From an uncultured Lachnospiraceae bacterium (GTDB taxonomy: Bacteria > Bacillota > Clostridia > Lachnospirales > Lachnospiraceae), in NCBI GenBank assembly GCA_947631955.1, contig CANRNJ010000001.1, positions 496,001 through 560,000 on the forward strand: a DNA stretch of 64,000 nt, given 5' to 3'. The position numbers were made by a program, and so were the translations under genes. Under the pieces are notes generated by a model that did not search any database, was not told the origin of the DNA, and saw nothing but the letters and a program-made list of their open reading frames with translations. Each line of letters starts with the position of its first letter. Positions within the stretch are counted from its first letter, which is position 1. Below are positions 36,055 to 43,668 of this stretch, one piece after another.

Positions 36055-36412
36055 TTCCGATGCCGCCTTCCGGCGTCGCTCCCTACGCTTCCTTCTGTCT
36101 TCTTACTCGCATCCCCGCGCCTTCGGCGTCGCTCCCTACGCTTCTCTTTGCCTTCTTACTCGCATCCCCGCGCCTTTCGGCGCTCCCCTATCCTGCTTCG
36201 CCGGATCGGATGCTCGTTAATAGGCGCTTTGAAAAACAAATGCCGCCTTCGGCGTCACTCCCAACGCTTCCTTTTGTCTTTTTTACTCGCATCCCCGCGC
36301 CTTTCGGCGCTCCCTTATCCTGCTTCGCCGGATCGGATGCTCGTTAATAGGCGCTTTGAAAAACAAATGCCGCCTTCGGCGTCGCTTGTTTTTCTTAGCG
36401 CCTATTTATTAT
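36055..36412. repeat. direct repeats of about 127 bp with hairpin end
   Basis: A GCATCCCCGCGCC...GGCGCTCCC unit, followed by TATCCTGCTTCGCCGGATCG and TTAATAGGCGCTTTGAAAAA, starts at 36161 and again at 36288. A shorter partial unit lies at ~36060-36160. The last copy ends in a long stem (TAGGCGCTttgaaaAACAA...TTGTTtttcttAGCGCCTA). It fills most of the gap between the chemotaxis receptor and the DMT transporter and has no coding function. The final stem may serve as a terminator for the transporter. Confidence 0.85.
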
Positions 36413-36444
36413 ACCATAACCATGTTGTTTGTTCTACAAGATTT

Positions 36445-37302
36445 TTAGCAGACGGCGGCCACGATACCGGCAACAATGATCAGCGCGCAGATCATTTTGT
36501 GCGTGGTCCCTTTTTCTTTGAATAAAAATCTGCCCGCAAGGATCGTCACGACGCAGCCTGCCTGTTTTAACAAGGTCATTACGGTAACACGGCTGTCCGG
36601 TATGCCGTTGGCGATAAAGAGCGCCCGATCGGCTATGATAAACAGTATGCTCAGCAGCCAGATCCATTTGTTATGCGCCGCGCTTTTTATGTTTACGGGA
36701 ACGCGGGCGGCCAGAATGAACAGCAGATACAGAAGAACAAGGAAAAACATATACCAGAATTGCAGCTGCGAACTGTTGATGTCTTTCATCAGAAGTTTAT
36801 CAAGCAGGCCGGACACAGCGTTGAGCAGGCAGGAGGCAAACGCCATGACCACATATCTGCTCTCTACGGCCTGTCCGTCCGATGTGCTCCGCATACCGCG
36901 GGGTCTGTATTTTAACAGCAAAAGTCCGGCCGAAACAAAGAGAAGCCCGGCCGCCTGCGATACTCCCAGTGATTCGTGCAGGACAAACACCCCAAGCAGC
37001 GTTGCAAACATGACCCTCGACAGGTCCAGAACGCCGTACAGGCTGATCGGCATCCTGCCGATTGCCTGAAAACTGAACATCCACGCAAGAAAAATGACAA
37101 AAGATTTGATGGCCACATAAAAATAAAATTTCGGTTCCATCCCCATAGCGGCTTTTGCGTCCGGCAGGACAATCAGAAAAGAAAGCAAAGTGTACATAAA
37201 CAATACCTCTATGGTAGAGTTTTTCTCCAGTGCCTTCTTTTTAACGATCTCCCGCACGCCCTTTAACACGCCATATAACAATGTCAGCAGTATCCACATC
37301 AT
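36445..37302 (-). CDS. DMT-superfamily (EamA-type) transporter
   Basis: The start is taken at the Met pair at 37302 (MMWILLTLLYGVLKGV). The 285-residue product has ten hydrophobic helices in two EamA halves (SFQAIGRMPISLYGVLDLSR, then KQAGCVVTILAGRFLFKEK). Members export or import small metabolites, and the substrate here is unknown. The in-frame extension upstream to 37380 is Lys-rich and runs into promoter-like DNA. A divergent tRNA gene begins 82 bp upstream. Confidence 0.85.
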   Translation of the reverse strand: MMWILLTLLYGVLKGVREIVKKKALEKNSTIEVLFMYTLLSFLIVLPDAKAAMGMEPKFYFYVAIKSFVIFLAWMFSFQAIGRMPISLYGVLDLSRVMFATLLGVFVLHESLGVSQAAGLLFVSAGLLLLKYRPRGMRSTSDGQAVESRYVVMAFASCLLNAVSGLLDKLLMKDINSSQLQFWYMFFLVLLYLLFILAARVPVNIKSAAHNKWIWLLSILFIIADRALFIANGIPDSRVTVMTLLKQAGCVVTILAGRFLFKEKGTTHKMICALIIVAGIVAAVC

Positions 37303-37384
37303 TTTTTTTACAACTCTCGATTCTTTTGCATTTTTCTTCTTTTCTTTTTGTTCATTTGCTGTTATACTAATAAAGTACACAGCC

Positions 37385-37455
37385 GCGGATATAGTTCATC
37401 GGTAGAACGCCAGCTTCCCAAGCTGGAGAGGCGGGTTCGATTCCCGTTATCCGCT
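37385..37455 (+). tRNA. tRNA-Gly(CCC)
   Basis: A full cloverleaf of 71 nt. The acceptor is GCGGATA/TATCCGC, the D arm GTTC-ATCGGTA-GAAC, and the anticodon arm CCAGC-TTCCCAA-GCTGG with anticodon CCC. The T arm is GCGGG-TTCGATT-CCCGT and the discriminator is T. A hairpin with a T-rich flank follows (AACAGCctgcGGGCTGTT, 37467-37484). No CCA is encoded. Confidence 0.95.
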
Positions 37456-37529
37456 TTTCTTTGAAAACAGCCTGCGGGCTGTTAGATCCAACACCCAATA
37501 TACTACGTTAACATCATATCCCGATAAAT

Positions 37530-37660
37530 GCAACCGCCGGGCCGGGCATGGATTTTTTGTACGGACCGGGATTTTCTTTTGCGGATCCGGGCATGATTTT
37601 TGCACGGGTTGGGCATATTTCTCTCTTTGCAACCACCGGGCCGGGCATGATATCCGCAGA
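37530..37660. repeat. short CCGGGCATG repeats
   Basis: The motif CCGGGCATG or a near variant occurs four times (GGGCCGGGCATG twice, GGATCCGGGCATG, GGGTTGGGCATA), spaced 33-47 bp apart with T-rich stretches between. No gene is seen between the tRNA and the antitoxin promoter. A small repeat family or the decayed end of a longer element is possible. Confidence 0.5.
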
Positions 37661-37677
37661 CTAACGAAAAAAGGGGA

Positions 37678-37706
37678 TTGACGGAGGCGTCGATCAGTGT
37701 TATGAT
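37678..37706 (+). promoter_or_regulatory. promoter of the antitoxin RNA
   Basis: TTGACG (37678-37683), a 17-bp spacer and TATGAT (37701-37706) form a strong sigma-A promoter on the plus strand. The start is expected near 37713, just before the GGGTGTTACC element. Confidence 0.8.
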
Positions 37707-37712
37707 AGTTTA

Positions 37713-37812
37713 TGCAAAAGGGTGTTACCGTAAAGCAACGGTTCGCCTTGGTTAACAGTTACAGATCAAAAAAGCAACCACTAACCTTGGTCGGTGCGGT
37801 TGCTTTTTTGAT
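37713..37812 (+). ncRNA. antisense RNA antitoxin of a type I toxin-antitoxin locus
   Basis: A ~100-nt RNA from the strong promoter at 37678-37706 to a terminator hairpin AAAAAAGCAACC-loop-GGTTGCTTTTTT (37767-37812). It is convergent with the toxin message and overlaps its 3' end, including the stop codon at 37781-37783 and the shared terminator stem. The layout matches TxpA/RatA-type pairs. Its 5' end (GGGTGTTACC...GGTTCGCCTT) is nearly identical to that of the toxin message. Confidence 0.72.
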
Positions 37813-37918
37813 GTCTTTCATTTTTTCTGGTCTGCCGGATACTGATGATCGTCACGATGATACTGATCACCGTCACTACAATACCGACAAGCTCCAAAAT
37901 CATATCCAACACCAACAT
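37781..37918 (-). CDS. holin-like type I toxin
   Basis: A 45-residue hydrophobic peptide, MLVLDMILELVGIVVTVI and on, with one membrane helix (~6-28) and a charged tail (IRQTRKNERHQKSNRTDQG). This fits the putative holin-like toxin family of Firmicutes type I systems, which depolarise the membrane when overproduced. A GAAAGG site lies upstream. The last codons overlap the terminator stem. A short leader frame (37945-37901, 14 codons) with a stronger GGGAGGGA site overlaps its start. Confidence 0.85.
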   Translation of the reverse strand: MLVLDMILELVGIVVTVISIIVTIISIRQTRKNERHQKSNRTDQG

Positions 37919-38036
37919 TGATTACCTTTCACGTTATTTTCCATTATGTATCCCTCCCTCGATACAGGAAGTTCTCAAAATGTACTCATTTTGGCAAAAG
38001 GCGAACCGCTACCGTTTAGGTAACACCCATGTATTT

Positions 38037-38065
38037 ATTTTATCACAGCGGCAGGAAATTGACAA
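38037..38065 (-). promoter_or_regulatory. promoter of the type I toxin message
   Basis: On the minus strand TTGTCA (38065-38060), a 17-bp spacer and TAAAAT (38042-38037) precede a start near 38030, next to the GGGTGTTACC element (38028-37999). The resulting 5' leader is ~110 nt. Confidence 0.75.
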
Positions 38066-38232
38066 GATATCGATTGAAACAAAACTTTTTTACAGTCGTG
38101 TATGCTGAAGCCAAAAAATTTGAGCCACTATCGTTTCTCCCGATATTCGGACGAACAGAAGCGCATGGAGCGTCACAATCTTTCCGCCGATACATATGCT
38201 ATAGTAAATGTCTTTGACAGGACCAACAAAAA

Positions 38233-39243
38233 ATGACCAAAAAAATATTGAGTTTGTTTCTTATAGCAGCCGTCGTTCTTGGCTCTTTATGCGGCTGCGG
38301 AAAGCAGTCCGGGGAAAGCGCCGCTTCCGGTCAAACGCCGGTCGTGCTCAACGAGGTAGCCCATTCCATTTTCTATGCGCCTATGTATGTGGCCATAGAG
38401 GAAGGTTACTTTGCGGAGGAAGGGATAGATCTGACGCTTGTCACCGGATTCGGAGCCGACAAGACCATGACCGCCCTGCTGACCGGCGAGGCGGATATCG
38501 GTTTTATGGGCAGCGAAAGCACCATCTATACTTACAAAGAAGGAGCCTCCGACTATGCGGTCAACTTCGCGCAGCTGACGCAGCGCGCCGGCAATTTTCT
38601 GGTTGCCAGAGAACCGATCGAGAATTTCAAGTGGAGCATGTTAGAGGGAAAAGAAGTGCTTGGCGGCAGAGCGGGCGGTATGCCGGAAATGGTTTTTGAG
38701 TTTATCCTCAAAAAGAACGGCATCGACCCCGCCGCGGACCTTTCCATCGATCAAAGCATCGATTTCGGTTCCACGGCAGCCGCTTTTTCCGGCGGGCAGG
38801 GAGATTTCACCGTAGAATTTGAGCCCCATGCCACTTCCCTAGAAGCAAAAGGCGACGGTTATGTGGTCGCATCGCTCGGCGAAGATTCCGGCTATGTTCC
38901 CTATACCGCTTTTTCTGCAAAAAAAAGCTATATCGCCGAGAATCCCGAAGTGATCCAGTCGTTCACCAACGCCCTCCAGAAGGGCATGGATTATGTGCAG
39001 ACCCACTCGCCTGAAGAGATCGCACAGGTCATTGCCCCGCAGTTCAAGGATACCGACACGGCGACCATCACCACTATTGTAACGCGCTATGCCGAGCAGG
39101 ACACATGGAAAAGCGATTTGATCTTCGAGGAGGACAGTTTCGATCTTCTGCAGAATATTCTGGAAGAATCGGGTGAACTGGACGAGAGAGTGCCCTACGG
39201 CGATCTGGTGGACACGGACTTTGCCCGGAAAGCGGCAGAGTGA
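38233..39243 (+). CDS. NMT1/SsuA-type ABC substrate-binding lipoprotein
   Basis: A 336-residue lipoprotein. The signal peptide ends in a lipobox (VLGSLCGCG, lipid Cys ~20 or 22), followed by a Ser/Gly linker. The binding fold shows FYAPMYVAIEEGYFAEEGID and GEADIGFMGSESTIYTYKEG, typical of the NitT/TauT/thiamine-precursor group. It likely captures an organic sulfur, nitrogen or pyrimidine compound outside the membrane. No permease or ATPase gene is adjacent, so it is an orphan component here. Confidence 0.9.
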   Translation: MTKKILSLFLIAAVVLGSLCGCGKQSGESAASGQTPVVLNEVAHSIFYAPMYVAIEEGYFAEEGIDLTLVTGFGADKTMTALLTGEADIGFMGSESTIYTYKEGASDYAVNFAQLTQRAGNFLVAREPIENFKWSMLEGKEVLGGRAGGMPEMVFEFILKKNGIDPAADLSIDQSIDFGSTAAAFSGGQGDFTVEFEPHATSLEAKGDGYVVASLGEDSGYVPYTAFSAKKSYIAENPEVIQSFTNALQKGMDYVQTHSPEEIAQVIAPQFKDTDTATITTIVTRYAEQDTWKSDLIFEEDSFDLLQNILEESGELDERVPYGDLVDTDFARKAAE

Positions 39244-39297
39244 CGCACCGCGGGCGGCGTCCGTAACAGCGTCCAACGGCGCTGCGGCAGACAACAA

Positions 39298-39327
39298 TAC
39301 CCGGCGTTTACTGCGCCGGGCATTTTG
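39298..39327. terminator. terminator after the substrate-binding gene
   Basis: CCCGGCG-tttactg-CGCCGGG hairpin followed by CATTTTG. It lies between convergent genes (substrate-binding protein and Hpt protein) and could serve either strand. Confidence 0.7.
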
Positions 39328-39414
39328 ACCGCTGTACATAATGTTTTTTGATGCATAAGGTCTTCTGTCCACAGCGCTTCCTGCGCGCTGCGTTTCCTGT
39401 TTTTACGCCCCGGA

Positions 39415-39792
39415 TCATTCCGCGTTGTCAAACAGCTCCGCCAGTGCATCCACCACGCTCTGATACTGCGCGAGCACGTCTTCCACATGTTCATCCACCA
39501 ACTCCAGATGATCCTCTTTTACTGCAAATTCCTGTTCTTTCGCAGCCTCGGACAGCCCGTTGGCTCCGATGGACTTCATGGCGTTCTTCAAGCCATGCAT
39601 CTCTATACCGTAACGCGCATAATCTTTCTTCTCATAGCACTCTCTGATAAGGGGCAGCTTTTCCCTGCCTTCTTCCAGAGCCGCCTCCAACACTTCCATA
39701 TAGATCTCTTCATCACCGGCGCACATTGCCATCCCTTCTGCAACGCTGAATCCCCTCTTATCCAAATCGTCAATCTTACGAACCGGTTCCAT
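39415..39792 (-). CDS. Hpt (histidine phosphotransfer) domain protein
   Basis: A 125-residue helical protein. The Hpt signature is YGIEMHGLKNAMKSIGANGL, with the phospho-His near residue 67. A GGAGG site precedes the ATG. Hpt proteins carry phosphate between hybrid kinases and receivers. No kinase or receiver is adjacent, so its partners lie elsewhere. Confidence 0.88.
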   Translation of the reverse strand: MEPVRKIDDLDKRGFSVAEGMAMCAGDEEIYMEVLEAALEEGREKLPLIRECYEKKDYARYGIEMHGLKNAMKSIGANGLSEAAKEQEFAVKEDHLELVDEHVEDVLAQYQSVVDALAELFDNAE

Positions 39793-39871
39793 GTCAAACC
39801 TCCATTCCGTCTAAACATATTATGCTGTCACCGCAGATTACCGGGTCTGGGTCTGCATTTATTATATCATA

Positions 39872-40525
39872 TCATTCCTCTGTTTGACTACTTTCTTCTT
39901 GTTTTTTGCTTTTTTTCTTTTCGGGTCTTCCGCCCTCGGCCGCAAGTCCGTCTATCAGCTTCTCGATCAGCAGTTTTTTCATATAAGCGTCAAACCCTAA
40001 CATGCAGATAAAGGAAAACACCTGAAGAAACGGCCTGCTTTCGTCCGGCGCATCCGCAAAAGCGGTTTCGGACACCCGGTACTTCTTCGTAATATCCTCT
40101 TTGAGATTCTCGGTCTGCTCTCTTTCAAACCCGAACGCCTCTTCATACACCGCTTCCAGATCAAACTCGTCGTCGGTCCGGAAAAAACGGTCCGTGATCG
40201 GCTGCAGCAGCTGCTGTATATCGCTGATCGACAGGATCCCTTTGTAATAATAGATAAAGATCAGCAGAAAAACATGCTGCTTGGAGTATTTCTTTTTCAC
40301 CGGAGGCGGAAGAAGATCATTTTTGGTATAGTTATTGATCATCGTCTTGGTCAGGATCTTGTCTTCCTCAGGATTGCGCGTGGAAGTCTTAAGGTGCGAT
40401 TCCATAAACGTCGTCACCTGATCCATATACAGATCGATATCCGGTATATCTTCCGCTTTGATATATTCTACTCTGTCCAGACTGCTCAGGATACTGCCGA
40501 GCAGATCGTCCATATTGATCGTCAT
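39872..40525 (-). CDS. DUF1836 family protein
   Basis: A 217-residue soluble protein. The DUF1836 core has a MerR-like HTH look: YIKAEDIPDIDLYMDQVTTF, LTKTMINNYTKNDLLPPPVK, YSKQHVFLLIFIYYYKGILS. The C-terminus is a Lys/Glu-rich tail. The family is widespread in Lachnospiraceae and is probably transcription-related. The function is not known. Confidence 0.88.
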   Translation of the reverse strand: MTINMDDLLGSILSSLDRVEYIKAEDIPDIDLYMDQVTTFMESHLKTSTRNPEEDKILTKTMINNYTKNDLLPPPVKKKYSKQHVFLLIFIYYYKGILSISDIQQLLQPITDRFFRTDDEFDLEAVYEEAFGFEREQTENLKEDITKKYRVSETAFADAPDESRPFLQVFSFICMLGFDAYMKKLLIEKLIDGLAAEGGRPEKKKSKKQEESSQTEE

Positions 40526-40783
40526 CTCTGTGCCCCGCTCTGCGCCATTTACTGTGTGCGCATCTTGATGTGTACGTTTTGGTAGGTATGATAAGCATAT
40601 TTTTATATGTATATCTTATTATATAGTTTTTATTACTACATGACAAGTGTTTTATCTCACACCGTTTACAAACGATGCCGAGTATGCTATATTTTACTCG
40701 AAAGCGCTAAAGTATTAACGTGTGAAAGCGTGGTTTGGTTTTACCAAAATCTGTATCAGGGACTGTGCGGGAGGATATGCCTT

Positions 40784-41071
40784 ATGAACAAAAAACTGAA
40801 AACAGAAGCCGTTGACCGTCTGTTTGACGGCATACTGTGTTTAAACACCAGAGAAGAGTGCTGCCGTTTCATGGAAGATCTGTGTACGGTCAACGAACTC
40901 TTATCGTTGTCCCAGCGTTTTGAGGTGGCGTCCATGCTCAAAAACGGAAGCACTTATCTGGAGATCGCGGAAAAGACCGGCGCCTCCACCGCCACCATCA
41001 GCCGTGTCAACCGCTCGCTCAATTACGGGAACGAAGGATATGATATCGTGTTGGACCGAATGAAGAAATAG
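40784..41071 (+). CDS. TrpR-related protein YerC/YecD
   Basis: The start is the ATG at 40784 (MNKKLKTEAVDRLFD) behind GGGAGGA, giving 95 residues. The TrpR-like core is ELLSLSQRFEVASMLKNGST, then YLEIAEKTGASTATISRVNR, a helix-turn-helix. The family is a small repressor group in Firmicutes with unknown ligand. An upstream open stretch to 40607 lacks a ribosome site and is AT-rich. Confidence 0.9.
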   Translation: MNKKLKTEAVDRLFDGILCLNTREECCRFMEDLCTVNELLSLSQRFEVASMLKNGSTYLEIAEKTGASTATISRVNRSLNYGNEGYDIVLDRMKK

Positions 41072-41102
41072 CGGCGGGCTGTCCGCCATACCGCCGCTAT
41101 CC
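41069..41102. terminator. bidirectional hairpin between yerC and the LytM gene
   Basis: ATAGCGGCGG and CCGCCGCTAT form a ten-base stem around a 14-nt loop. It covers the stop codons of the two convergent genes. The flanking T-runs are weak. Confidence 0.55.
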
Positions 41103-42032
41103 GTCGATATTGATCAGTTCCATCGGGTCGATATATTTTCCGTCATAAGTGATCTGATAGCCCAATTCCGTATTGTCTTCTCCGATCACATACAGAATCG
41201 CCCCCTTGACGACTGTGTCCCCTTCTTTGATCATGACGTCGCCGTCATTCCGATATATGGTGTTATAACCGTTTTCATGATCGATCTTGATACAGTGCAG
41301 ATACGCGCTGTCCGTCGTAACGGAAACCACGGTGCCGTCTGCCGCCGCAATGATGCTGCTCCCCTCGCTGCCTGTCAATTTGACCATGGGCTCGTCGCCG
41401 CCCGTTTCCTCCAAAGAAGCCGAGGAAGACATGGGGAATCCTACCGGCATATGGGCCTGCGCCTTCTCCTGTTCCAGCGCTTCCTCTTCTTCCACTTTCC
41501 GATTGATCGTATCGCTCAACACGATCACTTTATCCGTCAGTTCCTCTCTGAGAGAAACCAGATCCTCATTTTCTTCCGTCAAGACCTTATTCTGCGATGT
41601 CAGATCGGCAATCTCTTTCTGCTGGGCGGCAACCATGCTCTCCAGTTCATCATTTCTGCGGCTTCCCGTCCAACACACGATAGCCAGGACCGCAACGACC
41701 GTCAGTATAAACAGCGCCGTCAGTTCGACCACCGCGGGGCCGATCCCCATCTGGCGGATCTGCCCATCCTTGGAATCGGCAAAAAGCATCAGAGTATAAT
41801 TTGTCTTCCTTTTTTTTCTGCCGGATTTCTTCTTGTCGGCACCCGCTTCACCGTCAGGCGCCTGTGCCGCTGCCTGCGCGCCGTTTTTTGCGGCGTTCTC
41901 CGCTGTCCTATCCGCGCCGGTTCCTGCGGCGCTCTCCGCTGTCTTATCCGCGCCGGTTTCCGCAGCGCCTTCCGTTATCTTATCCGCGCCGGTTTCCATG
42001 GCCGCCGCATCGACTGTTTTGGTTTCACGCAA
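41097..42032 (-). CDS. degenerate LytM/M23-domain membrane protein
   Basis: A 311-residue protein. Residues ~1-75 are tandem repeats of a TGADKTAESAA type. One membrane segment follows (AVVELTALFILTVVAVLAIV, ~100-120), a coiled coil (~130-185) and a C-terminal M23-like fold (DGTVVSVTTDSAYLHCIKID). The catalytic residues are lost: the usual HxH ends as YRNDG and GYQITYDG. Non-catalytic LytM proteins such as EnvC activate amidases, so a regulatory cell-wall role is likely. Confidence 0.85.
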   Translation of the reverse strand: MRETKTVDAAAMETGADKITEGAAETGADKTAESAAGTGADRTAENAAKNGAQAAAQAPDGEAGADKKKSGRKKRKTNYTLMLFADSKDGQIRQMGIGPAVVELTALFILTVVAVLAIVCWTGSRRNDELESMVAAQQKEIADLTSQNKVLTEENEDLVSLREELTDKVIVLSDTINRKVEEEEALEQEKAQAHMPVGFPMSSSASLEETGGDEPMVKLTGSEGSSIIAAADGTVVSVTTDSAYLHCIKIDHENGYNTIYRNDGDVMIKEGDTVVKGAILYVIGEDNTELGYQITYDGKYIDPMELINIDG

Positions 42033-42084
42033 GGAAAATCACCTCCGTTTAAAACACATGTATGTGCGCTTCTCCTTTTTGCTT

Positions 42085-42262
42085 CCCAGCTGCCCGCACC
42101 ATAATCATTCCGGGAGAATTGCAAAGCAATTCTCTTAATGCAGACCGCTGGGTCTGCATTTATTGTATCATATTCTCAGACGCCCGCACCGTAAATCATT
42201 CCGGGAGAATCGCAGCGCGATTCTCTTAATGCAGACCGCTGGGTCTGCATTTATTGTATCAT
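42085..42262. repeat. dispersed palindromic repeat, two tandem copies
   Basis: Two full copies in a row. Each reads ATTCCGGGAGAAT(T/C)GCA, then the palindrome arm, AATGCAGACCGCTGGGTCTG and ATTTATTGTATCATAT. The second copy has GAGAATCGCAGCGCGATTCT, where compensating changes keep the palindrome paired. This covariation supports an RNA or cruciform structure. The copies lie between the LytM gene and the cold-shock gene promoter. Confidence 0.88.
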
Positions 42263-42329
42263 ATATACCAGTCAAAGCGCAATCATTGTTTACATAACAA
42301 AGTTGATGACATTGTCGCAAATCAATGCT

Positions 42330-42358
42330 TTACATTTAACGGAACATATGCTATTCTA
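42330..42358 (+). promoter_or_regulatory. promoter of the cold-shock gene
   Basis: TTTACA (42330-42335), a 17-bp spacer and TATTCT (42353-42358). The start is near 42365, giving a ~40-nt leader with a GGAGG site before the ATG at 42407. Confidence 0.7.
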
Positions 42359-42406
42359 TGAATGTTGCATGAACAACATATTCATAATTTTTTGGAGGTA
42401 TGTACG

Positions 42407-42607
42407 ATGAACAAAGGTACAGTTAAATGGTTTAACAACCAAAAAGGCTATGGCTTCATCTCCGATGAGCAGGGCAACGATGTATTCGTTCATTACACCG
42501 GACTTAACATGGAAGGCTTCAAATCCCTTGAAGAGGGCGCTTCCGTTGAGTACGAAGTAGTTAATGGCGAAAAAGGTCCTCAGGCCGTAAACGTAACAAA
42601 GTTATAA
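42407..42607 (+). CDS. cold-shock protein of the CspA family
   Basis: A 66-residue OB-fold nucleic-acid chaperone. The start is [18 protein letters not shown], behind TTGGAGG. RNP1 (KGYGFIS) and RNP2 (VFVHY) are intact and the length is usual for the family. It melts RNA structures at low temperature or in growth changes. The upstream frame to 42362 is leader only. Confidence 0.96.
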   Translation: MNKGTVKWFNNQKGYGFISDEQGNDVFVHYTGLNMEGFKSLEEGASVEYEVVNGEKGPQAVNVTKL

Positions 42608-42717
42608 GAAACATCGAACTTATAACACCATAATCAGTATCACGATGTGCCTGTTCTTAAATATAAATGATGAATTTTATTTAGAATTTGCAGTATTGTT
42701 ATGACGGATTAGAAAAA

Positions 42718-42749
42718 GCTGCCTATCATGAGAGATAGGCAGTTTTTTT
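42718..42749 (+). terminator. terminator of the cold-shock gene
   Basis: GCTGCCTATC-atga-GAGATAGGCAG stem followed by seven T residues. It ends the cspA-like message. The minus-strand gene that follows ends 19 bp further on. Confidence 0.85.
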
Positions 42750-42767
42750 GTCCTTCCCCGCTTTTTA

Positions 42768-43544
42768 TCAGTGCCAGTAGAAGTCAAATTCCGAAAAAAC
42801 GATGCGGCTGACGTCCTTATAGGTCAGATCGCCCGCGATCTGCAGTTCCTCTCTGCCTCTGCCGCCGCCGATCTGTTCATAGAAAAAGCGCCTTGCTCCA
42901 TCCTCCCCGTATATCATCTCCAGCCGCGCCTCCAATGTCCCGTCCCGATAGTACTGTCCCGTCACATCCCAATGGAGTCCCTGATAGTCCGACGCTTTCG
43001 TCCTGATCTCCAGATGCTTCTCATGGAACGCCCCGTTTCTGTACTCATAGATATGATAATCCTCGTCGCTGGCCGACAGACGGCTGCGGCCTAACAGCCG
43101 TTGTCTGTCCCGGTCGATCCGATAATACCACTTCGGCGCATCCTCCGCCCATATATACCGCTGTTCTTCTTCGTTCCACAAAAAGACGGTATAGTTGCCG
43201 CTCGGCATAGACCCTTCGTTTATGCCGTCAAAGACCAGATCTTTTCTGCCGTCAAAATTCAGATCCTCCGACGCCGAGAGCCGCTGCAGCCTGCCCTTGT
43301 CCGGCCCGGTATACTTTCCCAGTCTGTCCGCCGGAAACTCTATGATATCAAAGGCGGCTTTCTCCTCTGTGCAGATATCCCTGACACTGATAAAAGCGTC
43401 GGCAAGCTGATGCCCTCCTCCTTCCAGAGTTTCATAAAACTCATAGCTGATATAGCGGCGGCCGTCCTCATCCGAAACGGCGCAGCCGTAGACGGCGTCT
43501 GCCATCAGCATAATGATACCGATACGGATCAGTCTTGTCCGCAT
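42768..43544 (-). CDS. lipoprotein with a Ca-binding-like motif
   Basis: The start is taken at 43544 (MRTRLIRIGIIMLMADA), giving 258 residues. The signal peptide is followed by a lipobox (AVYGCAV, Cys ~21). A DLNFDGRKDLVFDG stretch (~85-98) resembles the D-x-N/D-x-D-G loops of XAC2610/FG-GAP-like proteins. The rest is beta-rich. It is an outer-surface protein of unknown function. Confidence 0.75.
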   Translation of the reverse strand: MRTRLIRIGIIMLMADAVYGCAVSDEDGRRYISYEFYETLEGGGHQLADAFISVRDICTEEKAAFDIIEFPADRLGKYTGPDKGRLQRLSASEDLNFDGRKDLVFDGINEGSMPSGNYTVFLWNEEEQRYIWAEDAPKWYYRIDRDRQRLLGRSRLSASDEDYHIYEYRNGAFHEKHLEIRTKASDYQGLHWDVTGQYYRDGTLEARLEMIYGEDGARRFFYEQIGGGRGREELQIAGDLTYKDVSRIVFSEFDFYWH

Positions 43545-43668
43545 GTTCCCACCCCTTCCGCCATACAGCATAGCACGGGGCTGTATCATACTTGCATCAA
43601 AATTGCATCATATTTGCAGCAAATCTACATGAAAAAATCTTCATGAAAAAATTTACATGAAAACCGCG

